A DNA stretch of 7,129 bases from Propionibacteriaceae bacterium (GCA_021323255.1 JAJTCL010000136.1:1-7129), one strand, 5' to 3'; numbered from the stretch's first letter, positions 1-5,514 are shown. Made by a program: numbers and translations. The notes: a model not told the origin generated them from the sequence alone.

Positions 1-111
1 ACGCTCCTCGACGCGACAGCCGAATATGTGCTCTACGACCGCCATATTCCTTCAAGTTGGATCTGGCGGCGGTTCACCCGTAAGCGGGCGCTCGTTTCAA
101 CTGGCCGTTGA
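1..111 (+). CDS. C-terminal fragment of an unrecognised protein (5' end outside window)
   Basis: Frame 1 is open from the first base to a TGA at 109-111 and gives 36 residues ending in FTRKRALVSTGR, with an aromatic and basic stretch before it (YVLYDRHIPSSWIWRRF). About two thirds of the codons end in G or C, and the residue mix reads like a real protein tail. Frame +3 closes within about 90 bases. Frame +2 stays open further (to about 180) but runs into the TetR gene on the opposite strand. I do not recognise the family and no function can be assigned. If real, the gene converges on the TetR gene, leaving 59 bp between the two stop codons with no clear terminator hairpin. The call rests on an open frame only, and a chance ORF remains possible. 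Confidence 0.35.
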   Translation, partial: TLLDATAEYVLYDRHIPSSWIWRRFTRKRALVSTGR

Positions 112-170
112 CGACGAGGTGAGGTGCCGGAGCAGTTTGCAATGGTTGGTCGAGGGGGAGGATCCCAGCA

Positions 171-845
171 CTATCTCCTGAGCCAGGTGCTCTCGAGGCC
201 GTCGAGGATGAGGTCCAGGCCGAACTCGTATTCGTCGCCGTAGTCGTAGCCGGGCTGGAGGACGTGATCGATCGTCAGCTCGGCGAGGCGTGGGTACTCC
301 TTTGTAGGGAACTGCAGCAGGAAAGCCTTCGCGAGCTCTGAAGTCTCTTCTGGGGTGCCGAAGGCCAGACTCTGTTCCTGCAGTGCGAAGCCGTAGATGT
401 AGCTGTCGAGGGCTGAGAACGCGTGGGCGGTTAGCTGCAAGGAGAAGCCGGCGTCGCGGAGGCATCCGATGACTGCGTCATGGTGACGCAGCGTCGCTGG
501 CCCGGGCGTCCTCCGCGATTCCATCAGGCCAAGGGCCCACGGATGTCGGGTCATGACCGCGCGGATCGAGAGCGCCCGCCGCCGCATATTGTCCTTCCAG
601 GCGTGCTCGCCGGCGGGTAGTTCGATCTCGCTGAAGACGGAGTCGATCATGCCGTCCAGGAGGTCGTCCTTGTTGGAGAAGTGGTTGTAGAGCGACATGG
701 TCCCGCCGCCGAGCTCGTGGCTGAGTTTGCGCATACTGAGGGATTCGATGCCGCCTGTGTCGGCGAGGGCGATGGCGGCGCGCAGCAGCTGCGCTCTGTT
801 CCATGGGCGTCGGGGTTCGGGCCTCGGCTCGGGCTGGATGGCCAT
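171..845 (-). CDS. TetR-family transcriptional repressor with TetR_C_1-type ligand domain
   Basis: A 224-residue DNA-binding regulator, of normal length for the family. The N-terminal helix-turn-helix lies at about residues 17-60: the AAIALADTGGIESLSMRKLS segment, then ELGGGTMSLYNHFSNKDDLL, which carries the LYxHF recognition-helix signature. Residues about 80-220 resemble the ligand-binding domain of the TetR_C_1 group (PF02909-like), with RHPWALGLMESRRTPGP and a later LDSYIYGFALQE helix. I chose the ATG at 845 because GGAGAAGA sits directly upstream. The in-frame ATGs at 857 and 890 lack a Shine-Dalgarno sequence, and the one at 890 lies inside an operator palindrome. The gene is divergent from the DUF4386 membrane protein gene. 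Three palindromes in the shared intergenic region strongly suggest that this protein represses both itself and that gene. The inducing ligand cannot be predicted. Confidence 0.93.
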   Translation of the reverse strand: MAIQPEPRPEPRRPWNRAQLLRAAIALADTGGIESLSMRKLSHELGGGTMSLYNHFSNKDDLLDGMIDSVFSEIELPAGEHAWKDNMRRRALSIRAVMTRHPWALGLMESRRTPGPATLRHHDAVIGCLRDAGFSLQLTAHAFSALDSYIYGFALQEQSLAFGTPEETSELAKAFLLQFPTKEYPRLAELTIDHVLQPGYDYGDEYEFGLDLILDGLESTWLRR

Positions 846-883
846 TCTTCTCCGCATCTTTGGCGTACTTGTCGTTATCCGTA

Positions 884-910
884 TTGACATACGTACGGCG
901 TACGTATAAC
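884..910 (+). promoter_or_regulatory. Putative promoter of the DUF4386 gene
   Basis: A perfect -35 box TTGACA (884-889) is followed, after 15 bp, by TATAAC (905-910). The spacing is 2 bp shorter than optimal, so this could be a weak or regulator-assisted sigma70-type promoter. The first operator palindrome (889-907) fills the spacer and the second starts at 910, so a bound repressor would cover the whole polymerase site. Transcription would start near 917, giving an 85-90 nt leader before the ATG at 1004. Confidence 0.5.
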
Positions 911-936
911 GTACATCGTACGCGTACATTGTACGT
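889..936. promoter_or_regulatory. Triple operator array, CGTAC-N3-GTACG x3
   Basis: Three copies of the same 13-bp palindrome, CGTACnnnGTACG, lie at 892-904 (spacer GGC), 910-922 (spacer ATC) and 923-935 (spacer ATT). Their centres are 18 and 13 bp apart. The first extends to a perfect 19-bp inverted repeat with 8-bp arms (889-907). The second and third together form a 28-bp palindrome (909-936) with only two mismatched pairs. They lie between the divergent TetR and DUF4386 genes and overlap promoter-like elements on both strands. That is the usual position and form of TetR-family operators. The palindromes are seen directly; binding by the adjacent TetR protein is inferred. Confidence 0.85.
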
Positions 937-956
937 GGAGACTGGATGAGAGGCAA
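928..956 (-). promoter_or_regulatory. Putative promoter of the tetR gene
   Basis: On the minus strand, TTGCCT (956-951) and TACAAT (933-928) are separated by exactly 17 bp, a good sigma70-type layout. The -10 box lies inside the third operator palindrome. Transcription would start near 921, about 76 nt upstream of the chosen ATG at 845. The arrangement predicts autorepression of the regulator. Confidence 0.5.
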
Positions 957-1003
957 CCGGCTCCTCAGGCACGCCAGTCCTCTTCCTTTGAACGGAAACC
1001 ACG

Positions 1004-1798
1004 ATGACCAACCGCACCGAGTACTCGCCCGTACAGCAACACGAAAGTGAAGCGCAGCCGCCCGCATCTCGGTGCTTGGCTGCCCACTGGTCGATCCGCA
1101 ACGCAAGTATTACCGCAGGAATCGCACTGCTGCTCATGTCCGTCGTCGCAATCTTCGGCAAGGTCGTGGCCGTAGACGGACTGGTGACTGAGGGTGATGC
1201 GACACGAACGGTCACTGACATCATGGCCTCCCAGGGACTGTTCCGGCTCGGAATCGCCAGCCTGGTCGTGGTGATCGCCCTTGATGTGGTGGTCGCGTGG
1301 GCGCTCTATCGTGTATTTAGCCCGGTAAGCAGGAATCTCTCCATGCTCGCGGCGGCGCTCCGACTCGTCTACTCAGGCGTTTTCATGGTCGCGATCGGCC
1401 AGCTTCTCGGCGTGATTCGCCTGCTCGACAACAACGGCAACCTTGCGGTTTTCGGGGCAGCCCAGGCTGACGCTCAGGCAATGTTGGGCATCACTGCTTT
1501 CAACGATATTTGGTACCTCAGCCAGTTCTTGTTCGGCCTTCACCTACTCCTCATCGGCTACTTGGCCTACCGATCCCACTACATCCCCCGGCTGTTGGGT
1601 GCCCTGCTTGTCATCGCTGGTCTCGGATATGCGACCGACAGCATGGGTGCTGTGCTCTCCCTCGGCTCCTGGACCGACATCAGCTCGTTCACATTCATCG
1701 GCGAGTTCCTGCTCGCACTCTGGCTCCTGATCCGGGCTCGCCGCATCGCTGCGACCGCATCCGCACTCGAAGAACAGCCGGTCACTGTTGCGCCCTGA
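1004..1798 (+). CDS. DUF4386-family integral membrane protein
   Basis: A 264-residue polytopic membrane protein that matches the DUF4386 family by overall pattern. Its biochemical role is unknown. Six hydrophobic segments are visible at about residues 34-57, 79-105, 112-140, 168-189, 194-220 and 228-244, after a polar N-terminal tail of about 30 residues. The hydrophilic C-terminus is short. Family-like features include the RLGIASLVVV segment in helix 2, RLVYSGVFMVAIGQLLGVIR in helix 3 and the FGLHLLLIGYL helix. The ATG at 1004 is the first possible start, because an in-frame TGA lies 15 nt upstream. The ribosome site (GGAA, 7-8 nt upstream) is weak. The gene is divergent from a TetR gene across a triple operator. 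This pairing implies inducible expression, perhaps as a membrane response to a small molecule, though no transport function can be shown. It converges on the flavoprotein gene. Confidence 0.9.
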   Translation: MTNRTEYSPVQQHESEAQPPASRCLAAHWSIRNASITAGIALLLMSVVAIFGKVVAVDGLVTEGDATRTVTDIMASQGLFRLGIASLVVVIALDVVVAWALYRVFSPVSRNLSMLAAALRLVYSGVFMVAIGQLLGVIRLLDNNGNLAVFGAAQADAQAMLGITAFNDIWYLSQFLFGLHLLLIGYLAYRSHYIPRLLGALLVIAGLGYATDSMGAVLSLGSWTDISSFTFIGEFLLALWLLIRARRIAATASALEEQPVTVAP

Positions 1799-1833
1799 GT
1801 GAGCCCGCCCAGACGCACAAGGAAGAAAGAAGA

Positions 1834-1860
1834 GCGAGGATCGAGCCGCGATCCGTTCGC
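1834..1860. terminator. Hairpin between convergent genes, putative bidirectional terminator
   Basis: GGATCG (1838-1843) pairs with CGATCC (1849-1854) around a 5-nt loop. GCGA (1834-1837) extends the stem to TCGC (1857-1860) across a 2-nt bulge. The hairpin lies in the 72-bp gap between the stop codons of the convergent DUF4386 and FAD oxidoreductase genes. No U-tract follows on either strand, which is common in high-GC actinomycetes but lowers certainty. Confidence 0.45.
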
Positions 1861-1870
1861 AGCGGGGCCA

Positions 1871-3277
1871 TCACTGGTCGGGTCGGACGTTCTGGTTCAG
1901 GTGAAAGAGGTTGTCCGGGTCGTATCGGCGTTTGAGCGCGGCGAGCCGGGCCAGCTTGCCTGCCGAATACGCCCGTCGCACGCCGGCCTCGCCCTCGTCG
2001 CCGAGCACGTTGACGTAGACACCGCTGGCGAACGGCTCGAGCGCCGCCCCGTACCGGCGGGCCGCCGCGATGCGCTGGCCGTCTTCGGCGGGGTCAGTCC
2101 AAGCAGCGGAGGCAACGAACTCCACCAGGATGTTGCGGTGGCTGAACGCGCTGTCCTCATCCGACCTTGCAGCGATCGCGCCGCCGTAACCCTGGAACGA
2201 ACCGTTCGGCAATAGCGCCGGATCGACGGCTGGGTCGGCTTGGCCCCGGGACAGGAACGCATCGATCGATTCGTCGGAGAGCTCCGGTAGGTAGTGACCC
2301 TTGAAGTAGCGCCGCCGCAACCCAGGACGGTGCCACTCGTCGTCGATGGTCTGGAGCCGCAGGTAGGACAACTCTTCCACCCGCTTGGTCAGCGGCGTGC
2401 CGAGACCGGCCACCTGAGACACCAGCCGCCGGGCCTGATCGGTGTCGCCCACCCAGACAAAGCCCAAGCTGGCCACCGCGCGGTTGCGTAGCTGTGCCGG
2501 CACATCCGGCGAATCGGCCATCGTGCCGACCCAAGCGGTCGGCGTGGCTTGGACCGGTACGCCGTTGCCGAGCAGGTCACGCCAGCGGCGCATCGCTGTC
2601 GGAGCCGCGGCCAGATCGAAGGTGTGGTCGATCAGCATCGCGGACGTGCCGACCTCATGAAGATGGAATTCGAACTCAGTGACGACACCGAAGTTGCCGC
2701 CGCCCCCGCGCAGCCCCCAGAACAGGTCCTCATGCCGGGCCCCGCTAACTCGCAGTGTCGTGCCGTCAGCGGTGACCACCTCGTACGAGGCGACGTTGTC
2801 GCAGGCCAGGCCGAACCGCCTCGCCAGCCAACCCATCCCGCCGCCGAGAGTCAGCCCGCCCACCCCAGTGTGGGAGACGTTGCCCGCCGTCGTCGCCAAG
2901 CCGAACTGTTGCGCTGTCCGGTCCAGGTCCCCGAGCAGCGCTCCACCCTGCACCCAGGCTCGGCGAGCGTCAGGATCCACCCGGACCGCACGCAGTCCCG
3001 ACAGATCAATCAACAACCCGTCAACCGGCACCGAGATACCCAACACGCTGTGTCCGCCGCAGCGAACACCGATCTCCAGGTCGTTGCTCCGTGAGAAGTC
3101 GATGGCGGCCGCCACGTCGGCGCTACTCGCGCAGCGCACCACCACTGCTGGCCGGCGATCCACCATTGCATTCCACAGCGCACGGGCCGAGTCGTAGCCA
3201 TCTTCGCCAGGCAGCATCACCTGACCGGCTACGCGGCGCCGCAGCGGCTCAACGTCAACGCGACCTGTGCTGACCAT
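1871..3277 (-). CDS. FAD-linked oxidoreductase, berberine-bridge-enzyme (BBE) / 6-hydroxynicotine-oxidase-like
   Basis: A 468-residue flavoprotein oxidase of normal family length. The FAD-binding domain (FAD_binding_4 type) spans about residues 40-205. It includes VRCGGHSVLG with His76, the position that covalently carries FAD in this family, then GVGGLTLGGGMGWLARRFGL (about 139-157) and GLRGGGGNFGVVTEFEF (188-204). The C-terminal BBE motif lies at about 420-464, with YVN, an Arg/Lys-rich helix and RYDPDNLFHLNQNV. No cysteine lies in the 130-142 segment where bicovalent members carry a second FAD-linking Cys, so attachment is probably through His only. No signal peptide is evident, so it is likely cytoplasmic. 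Relatives oxidise alcohols, amines or sugars with O2; the substrate here is unknown. The ATG at 3277 has a poor ribosome site. The co-directional DUF6220-like gene lies 117 bp upstream, so the two could share a transcript. Confidence 0.92.
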   Translation of the reverse strand: MVSTGRVDVEPLRRRVAGQVMLPGEDGYDSARALWNAMVDRRPAVVVRCASSADVAAAIDFSRSNDLEIGVRCGGHSVLGISVPVDGLLIDLSGLRAVRVDPDARRAWVQGGALLGDLDRTAQQFGLATTAGNVSHTGVGGLTLGGGMGWLARRFGLACDNVASYEVVTADGTTLRVSGARHEDLFWGLRGGGGNFGVVTEFEFHLHEVGTSAMLIDHTFDLAAAPTAMRRWRDLLGNGVPVQATPTAWVGTMADSPDVPAQLRNRAVASLGFVWVGDTDQARRLVSQVAGLGTPLTKRVEELSYLRLQTIDDEWHRPGLRRRYFKGHYLPELSDESIDAFLSRGQADPAVDPALLPNGSFQGYGGAIAARSDEDSAFSHRNILVEFVASAAWTDPAEDGQRIAAARRYGAALEPFASGVYVNVLGDEGEAGVRRAYSAGKLARLAALKRRYDPDNLFHLNQNVRPDQ

Positions 3278-3318
3278 CTGAACTCGATCTTTCCAGCGAA
3301 GCCCCGTCTAGCAGGCCC

Positions 3319-3360
3319 GATTGACCAAGCAGGTCTCGTCGGAACGGAAATAGGTCAATC
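3319..3360. repeat. 8-bp inverted repeat upstream of the flavoprotein gene
   Basis: GATTGACC (3319-3326) and GGTCAATC (3353-3360) form perfect 8-bp arms 26 bp apart, 42-83 bp upstream of the flavoprotein start. The distal arm read on the minus strand contains TTGACC, a good -35 hexamer, but there is no convincing -10 box 16-18 bp downstream. It may be a split operator or promoter element, or chance. Confidence 0.3.
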
Positions 3361-3394
3361 AGAAATACGGTCACCGGAGAGCAAACCGACCGCA

Positions 3395-3859
3395 TCAGGG
3401 AGCAGGGGCAGCCACAGGCTCATCCGACACAACCTTGTTGGCCACCGCCCGGCTGACGCGCATGCCGGCCATCACTGCGGTCCCGAAGAGCACAAGGGCG
3501 TTGATGCCGTGCAGCCATCCAATACCGGCAACCGAGTGGGAGAAGAGACCTAGCGCCACCTGGAGCACAGTCACCCCGAACACGATCAGTGCCCATTTGA
3601 TACCACCCGGCACCTTGGCAAAGAACGAGCTGATCAAGAAGAGCAGCGAAATGACGGGGAGGACGAAGATTCCAACCGTGGCGTGCCAGGAAAATCCGGT
3701 GTAACCGCCCAGCGCAGGCGTGAGTTCGGTGGATTGATCAAGGGTGCCGCCCCGCTCAACCCACTTGATCAGGCCGAACATCCCGTACGAGATGGCTGCA
3801 GCCTGCAACGCCACGCCAGCTGCGACGAGAAACGCAAGAACCCGATAGGCCTGCTTCAT
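3395..3859 (-). CDS. Small four-helix membrane protein, DUF6220-like
   Basis: A 154-residue integral membrane protein with four hydrophobic segments at about residues 7-31, 59-80, 87-108 and 113-134, and a short Ala/Pro-rich polar tail. Its pattern resembles the DUF6220 family as I recall it: an N-terminal helix, GLIKWVERGGTLDQS, then FFAKVPGGIKWALIVFG and LHGINALVLFG. Histidines at or near helix ends (H59, H108, H117) could be haem or metal ligands as in small cytochrome-b-like bundles, but this is speculation. The ATG at 3859 is supported by GGGGG 7 nt upstream. The gene precedes the FAD oxidoreductase on the same strand with a 117-bp gap, so co-transcription is possible. The function is unknown and the family name is less certain than the gene. 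Confidence 0.8.
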   Translation of the reverse strand: MKQAYRVLAFLVAAGVALQAAAISYGMFGLIKWVERGGTLDQSTELTPALGGYTGFSWHATVGIFVLPVISLLFLISSFFAKVPGGIKWALIVFGVTVLQVALGLFSHSVAGIGWLHGINALVLFGTAVMAGMRVSRAVANKVVSDEPVAAPAP

Positions 3860-3918
3860 CTGTGTACCCCCACAATTACGGTTGCCTGCAGTCCAGGTGA
3901 CTGAGGAAAAGGTCCGTA

Positions 3919-3931
3919 GTCAGATTCTGAC
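3919..3931. promoter_or_regulatory. 13-bp palindrome, candidate operator for the DUF6220-like gene
   Basis: GTCAGATTCTGAC is a perfect palindrome with 6-bp arms around one central base, 60-72 bp upstream of the DUF6220-like start. It lies just downstream of a minus-strand TTGACC (3944-3939), which could be a -35 element, so a bound protein would overlap the promoter. No regulator gene is adjacent to it. Confidence 0.4.
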
Positions 3932-4091
3932 ACGCGATGGTCAACGGCTTCGCCAGCATCGGCAAGGTCGGCACACAAATGCGCGTCGTACAGACGAGCT
4001 TGGACCCCGACTGCGCGCCAGATCGTTTCGGTCAAGAAGAGGTATGCCAGCGGTGGCTCTAGCTGCGCTTGTTGATGACGGTGCTGTCAGA

Positions 4092-4115
4092 ACCAGGTAC
4101 CTGTTTACACCTGGT
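4092..4115. promoter_or_regulatory. Interrupted palindrome, candidate operator for the SDR gene
   Basis: ACCAGGT (4092-4098) and ACCTGGT (4109-4115) are perfect inverted 7-bp arms separated by 10 bp. The left arm also overlaps a second palindrome, CAGGTACCTG (4094-4103). A related CAGGTGG follows at about 4132. The element lies about 110 bp upstream of the SDR start, where a transcription factor could act. No clear promoter hexamers accompany it. Confidence 0.4.
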
Positions 4116-4224
4116 AGGCATCCATCCACACAGGTGGTCGAAGTCCATGGCCGGGCCCTCCCTGACAGCCCAAATCTGGATCGACTTGCGAACCTTTGAT
4201 TCGAGCAGGTGGCAGGCTCCAGCT

Positions 4225-5016
4225 ATGGGGCAACGAGAACTTGGGCGATTCGCCGGCGCTGCGGTGATCATCACCGGTGGAGCGCACGGTATCGGCCGGG
4301 CCTGTGCCGCCCGGTTGGCCGAGGAAGGCGCCCACATCGTCGTGGCCGACCTTGATCAAACCGCAGCCCAGCAGGTGGCTTCGGGTCTCGCTCCCAAGGA
4401 CCGCAGCCATGTTCCTGTCTGGCTGGATGTGACAGATGCGTCCTCCGTCGAGCGAGCTTTCGCCGAGGCAATATCCGGCCTCGGTGGCATCGACGTCCTG
4501 ATCAACGTCGCCGGCGGCGACACAAATCACGGCACGTTCGAGGAGACGGCCGACGAGGTCTGGGTCTCGATGATCGAGCTCAACCTTCTCGGTGTGGTCC
4601 GATGCTGTCGGGCAGCGATTCCTTACCTGCGGCGCAGTGACAAGAATCCCGCGATCGTCAACGTCAGCTCGGTCAACGCGCTCGCCGCTCTCGGCAGCGA
4701 ACCCTACTCGTCCGCGAAAGCAGGAATCGGCGCCCTAACGATCAACCTTGCGGCCAGTCTGGCGGCTGACGGCATCCGAGTGAACACTGTTGCTCCAGCC
4801 ACGATCAGGACTCGAAATTGGGAGGGACAACAGGGCGGAGCCGATCGCTTCCGCCATCTCTACCCGCTCGGACGGGTCGGGGAACCTGAGGACGTCGCTG
4901 CCGCGGTCGCCTTCCTTGCTTCCACCGACGCTGCCTGGATCACCGGACACACACTTCCCGTCGATGGCGGACTCCTGACAGGTGCCAGGCCAGAATTCCA
5001 GGACGGGCCACTGTGA
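4225..5016 (+). CDS. Short-chain dehydrogenase/reductase (classical SDR), FabG-like
   Basis: A 263-residue cytoplasmic oxidoreductase with a complete classical SDR layout. The cofactor loop TGGAHGIG is at residues 17-24. Asp42 at the end of strand 2 (VVADLD) favours NAD(H) over NADP(H). NVAGG at 94-98 is a variant of the usual NNAG. The catalytic residues are Asn120, Ser148, Tyr161 and Lys165 (YSSAK). The VNTVAPATIRT loop has PA where PG is common, and the C-terminal VDGG motif is at 246-249. Such enzymes reduce or oxidise a carbonyl or hydroxyl group; the substrate cannot be inferred. The reading frame stays open upstream to 4069, but the ATG at 4225 gives the normal family length and a normal N-terminus, with AGG 8 nt upstream. 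The gene stands alone on the + strand between minus-strand genes and is followed 2 bp after its stop by a strong hairpin. Confidence 0.93.
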   Translation: MGQRELGRFAGAAVIITGGAHGIGRACAARLAEEGAHIVVADLDQTAAQQVASGLAPKDRSHVPVWLDVTDASSVERAFAEAISGLGGIDVLINVAGGDTNHGTFEETADEVWVSMIELNLLGVVRCCRAAIPYLRRSDKNPAIVNVSSVNALAALGSEPYSSAKAGIGALTINLAASLAADGIRVNTVAPATIRTRNWEGQQGGADRFRHLYPLGRVGEPEDVAAAVAFLASTDAAWITGHTLPVDGGLLTGARPEFQDGPL

Positions 5017-5018
5017 CG

Positions 5019-5044
5019 CGTTCCGGCGGGTCACCCGCGGAACG
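5019..5044 (+). terminator. Transcription terminator hairpin of the SDR gene
   Basis: CGTTCC (5019-5024) pairs with GGAACG (5039-5044), and GCGGG (5026-5030) pairs with CCCGC (5034-5038), leaving a TCA loop and a single bulged G. The stem begins 3 nt after the SDR stop codon. There is no T-run after it, which is usual for high-GC actinomycete terminators. Confidence 0.7.
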
Positions 5045-5064
5045 TTCAGCTGTAGGGCCTCGCA

Positions 5065-5093
5065 CGGCTCCCCGCAGGGCGACCGGGGAGCCG
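5065..5093 (+). terminator. Second strong hairpin after the SDR gene
   Basis: CGGCTCCCCG (5065-5074) and CGGGGAGCCG (5084-5093) form a perfect 10-bp, almost pure G/C stem with a 9-nt loop. It lies 48 bp after the SDR stop and just 20 bp beyond the first hairpin, so the two probably act as a tandem terminator. It could also block transcripts arriving from the hydrolase side. Confidence 0.7.
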
Positions 5094-5514
5094 CAGCATG
5101 GTCGCCACCCACGCATCACTGGAGCCGAAGTGCAACGCTCAGCTGAATAGGCTGGCTGGGCAGACCCATGCCACGCTGGAAAGGCCTTCAGGGATGCCGT
5201 TCGGCAGTTCTGGGCTCGGAGTGGTTCATGCCTCTGCTCTTGCCTGCCTCCCTTGTCTTTCTGGGTATTTCCTGCCGTTCGCCGTCGTCAGTTCGATGCT
5301 CTCCAGCGCCTCAACAGGTGCGCGATTGACCAGGATTGGCTCGGCCGCATTCTGGCCGGCAGCATCGGGTTGTACGCACTGGCCTTGTTGGCACAGCCTT
5401 TGGCGCCTCGTGTGGGTATTCCTCCTCGCTACGGTCGTGCTGGCGGCAGCCTCGGGCGCTGAGGACGAACCGGCGTGATGGAACCGCGTAGCCGCCGAGT
5501 TGCCAGATGGAAAG
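5094..5514. other. Intergenic region with fragmented hydrophobic ORFs, possible gene remnant
   Basis: No intact gene is convincing in these 421 bp. Three hydrophobic stretches occur in sequence, each in a different + frame: a 33-codon ORF at 5228-5329 (MPLLLPASLVFLGI start, with GGAG 6 nt upstream), a segment DWLGRILAGSIGLYALALLA within 5253-5462, and LVWVFLLATVVLAAASGAED ending at 5478. This could be a small membrane protein gene broken by frameshifts, or chance, since GC-rich DNA yields hydrophobic ORFs readily. No terminator for the hydrolase gene on the minus strand is obvious. Confidence 0.3.

Larger units (their letters stand above)
3860..4224. other. Divergent intergenic region, DUF6220-like gene and SDR gene
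   Basis: This 365-bp region holds no confident gene. An open frame on + (3882-4199) has no recognisable domain and overlaps the control regions, so I leave it out. The region contains the leaders of both flanking divergent genes, a perfect 13-bp palindrome near the DUF6220-like gene, and a 24-bp interrupted palindrome about 110 bp upstream of the SDR start. On the minus strand TTGACC (3944-3939) is a possible -35 box for the DUF6220-like gene. Confidence 0.5.

Noticed and set aside
889..936. The GTAC-rich repeats as a CRISPR-like or integration repeat array
   Set aside because: The units are 13-bp palindromes with 5-bp or no gaps inside a promoter region, with no spacers or cas genes; an operator array explains them better.
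846..1106. Longer start for the TetR gene (frame open up to 1106)
   Set aside because: The extension would cross the operator array and overlap the divergent DUF4386 gene; the translated extension is low-complexity and lacks a ribosome site. The ATG at 845 has GGAGAAGA directly upstream and gives the normal family length.
478..1224. 248-codon minus-strand ORF overlapping tetR and DUF4386
   Set aside because: It is a frame shadow of the TetR gene, Arg/Pro/His-rich with no domain.
2549..3197. Long + strand ORFs opposite the FAD oxidoreductase
   Set aside because: They lie antisense to a clearly conserved flavoprotein and have shadow composition (Pro, Arg, Gln, Ser-rich) with no recognisable motifs.
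3882..4199. 105-codon + strand ORF in the DUF6220-SDR intergenic region
   Set aside because: No ribosome site, no recognised domain, Arg-rich composition, and it overlaps the candidate control elements of both flanking genes.
4069..4224. N-terminal extension of the SDR
   Set aside because: Classical SDRs begin just before the TGxxxGIG loop. The extension would run through the palindrome cluster, and its sequence does not resemble a targeting signal.
5098..5478. 126-codon + strand ORF taken as an intact gene
   Set aside because: The N-terminal half is not protein-like, the hydrophobic segments are split among frames, and no family is recognisable; treated as a possible remnant only.
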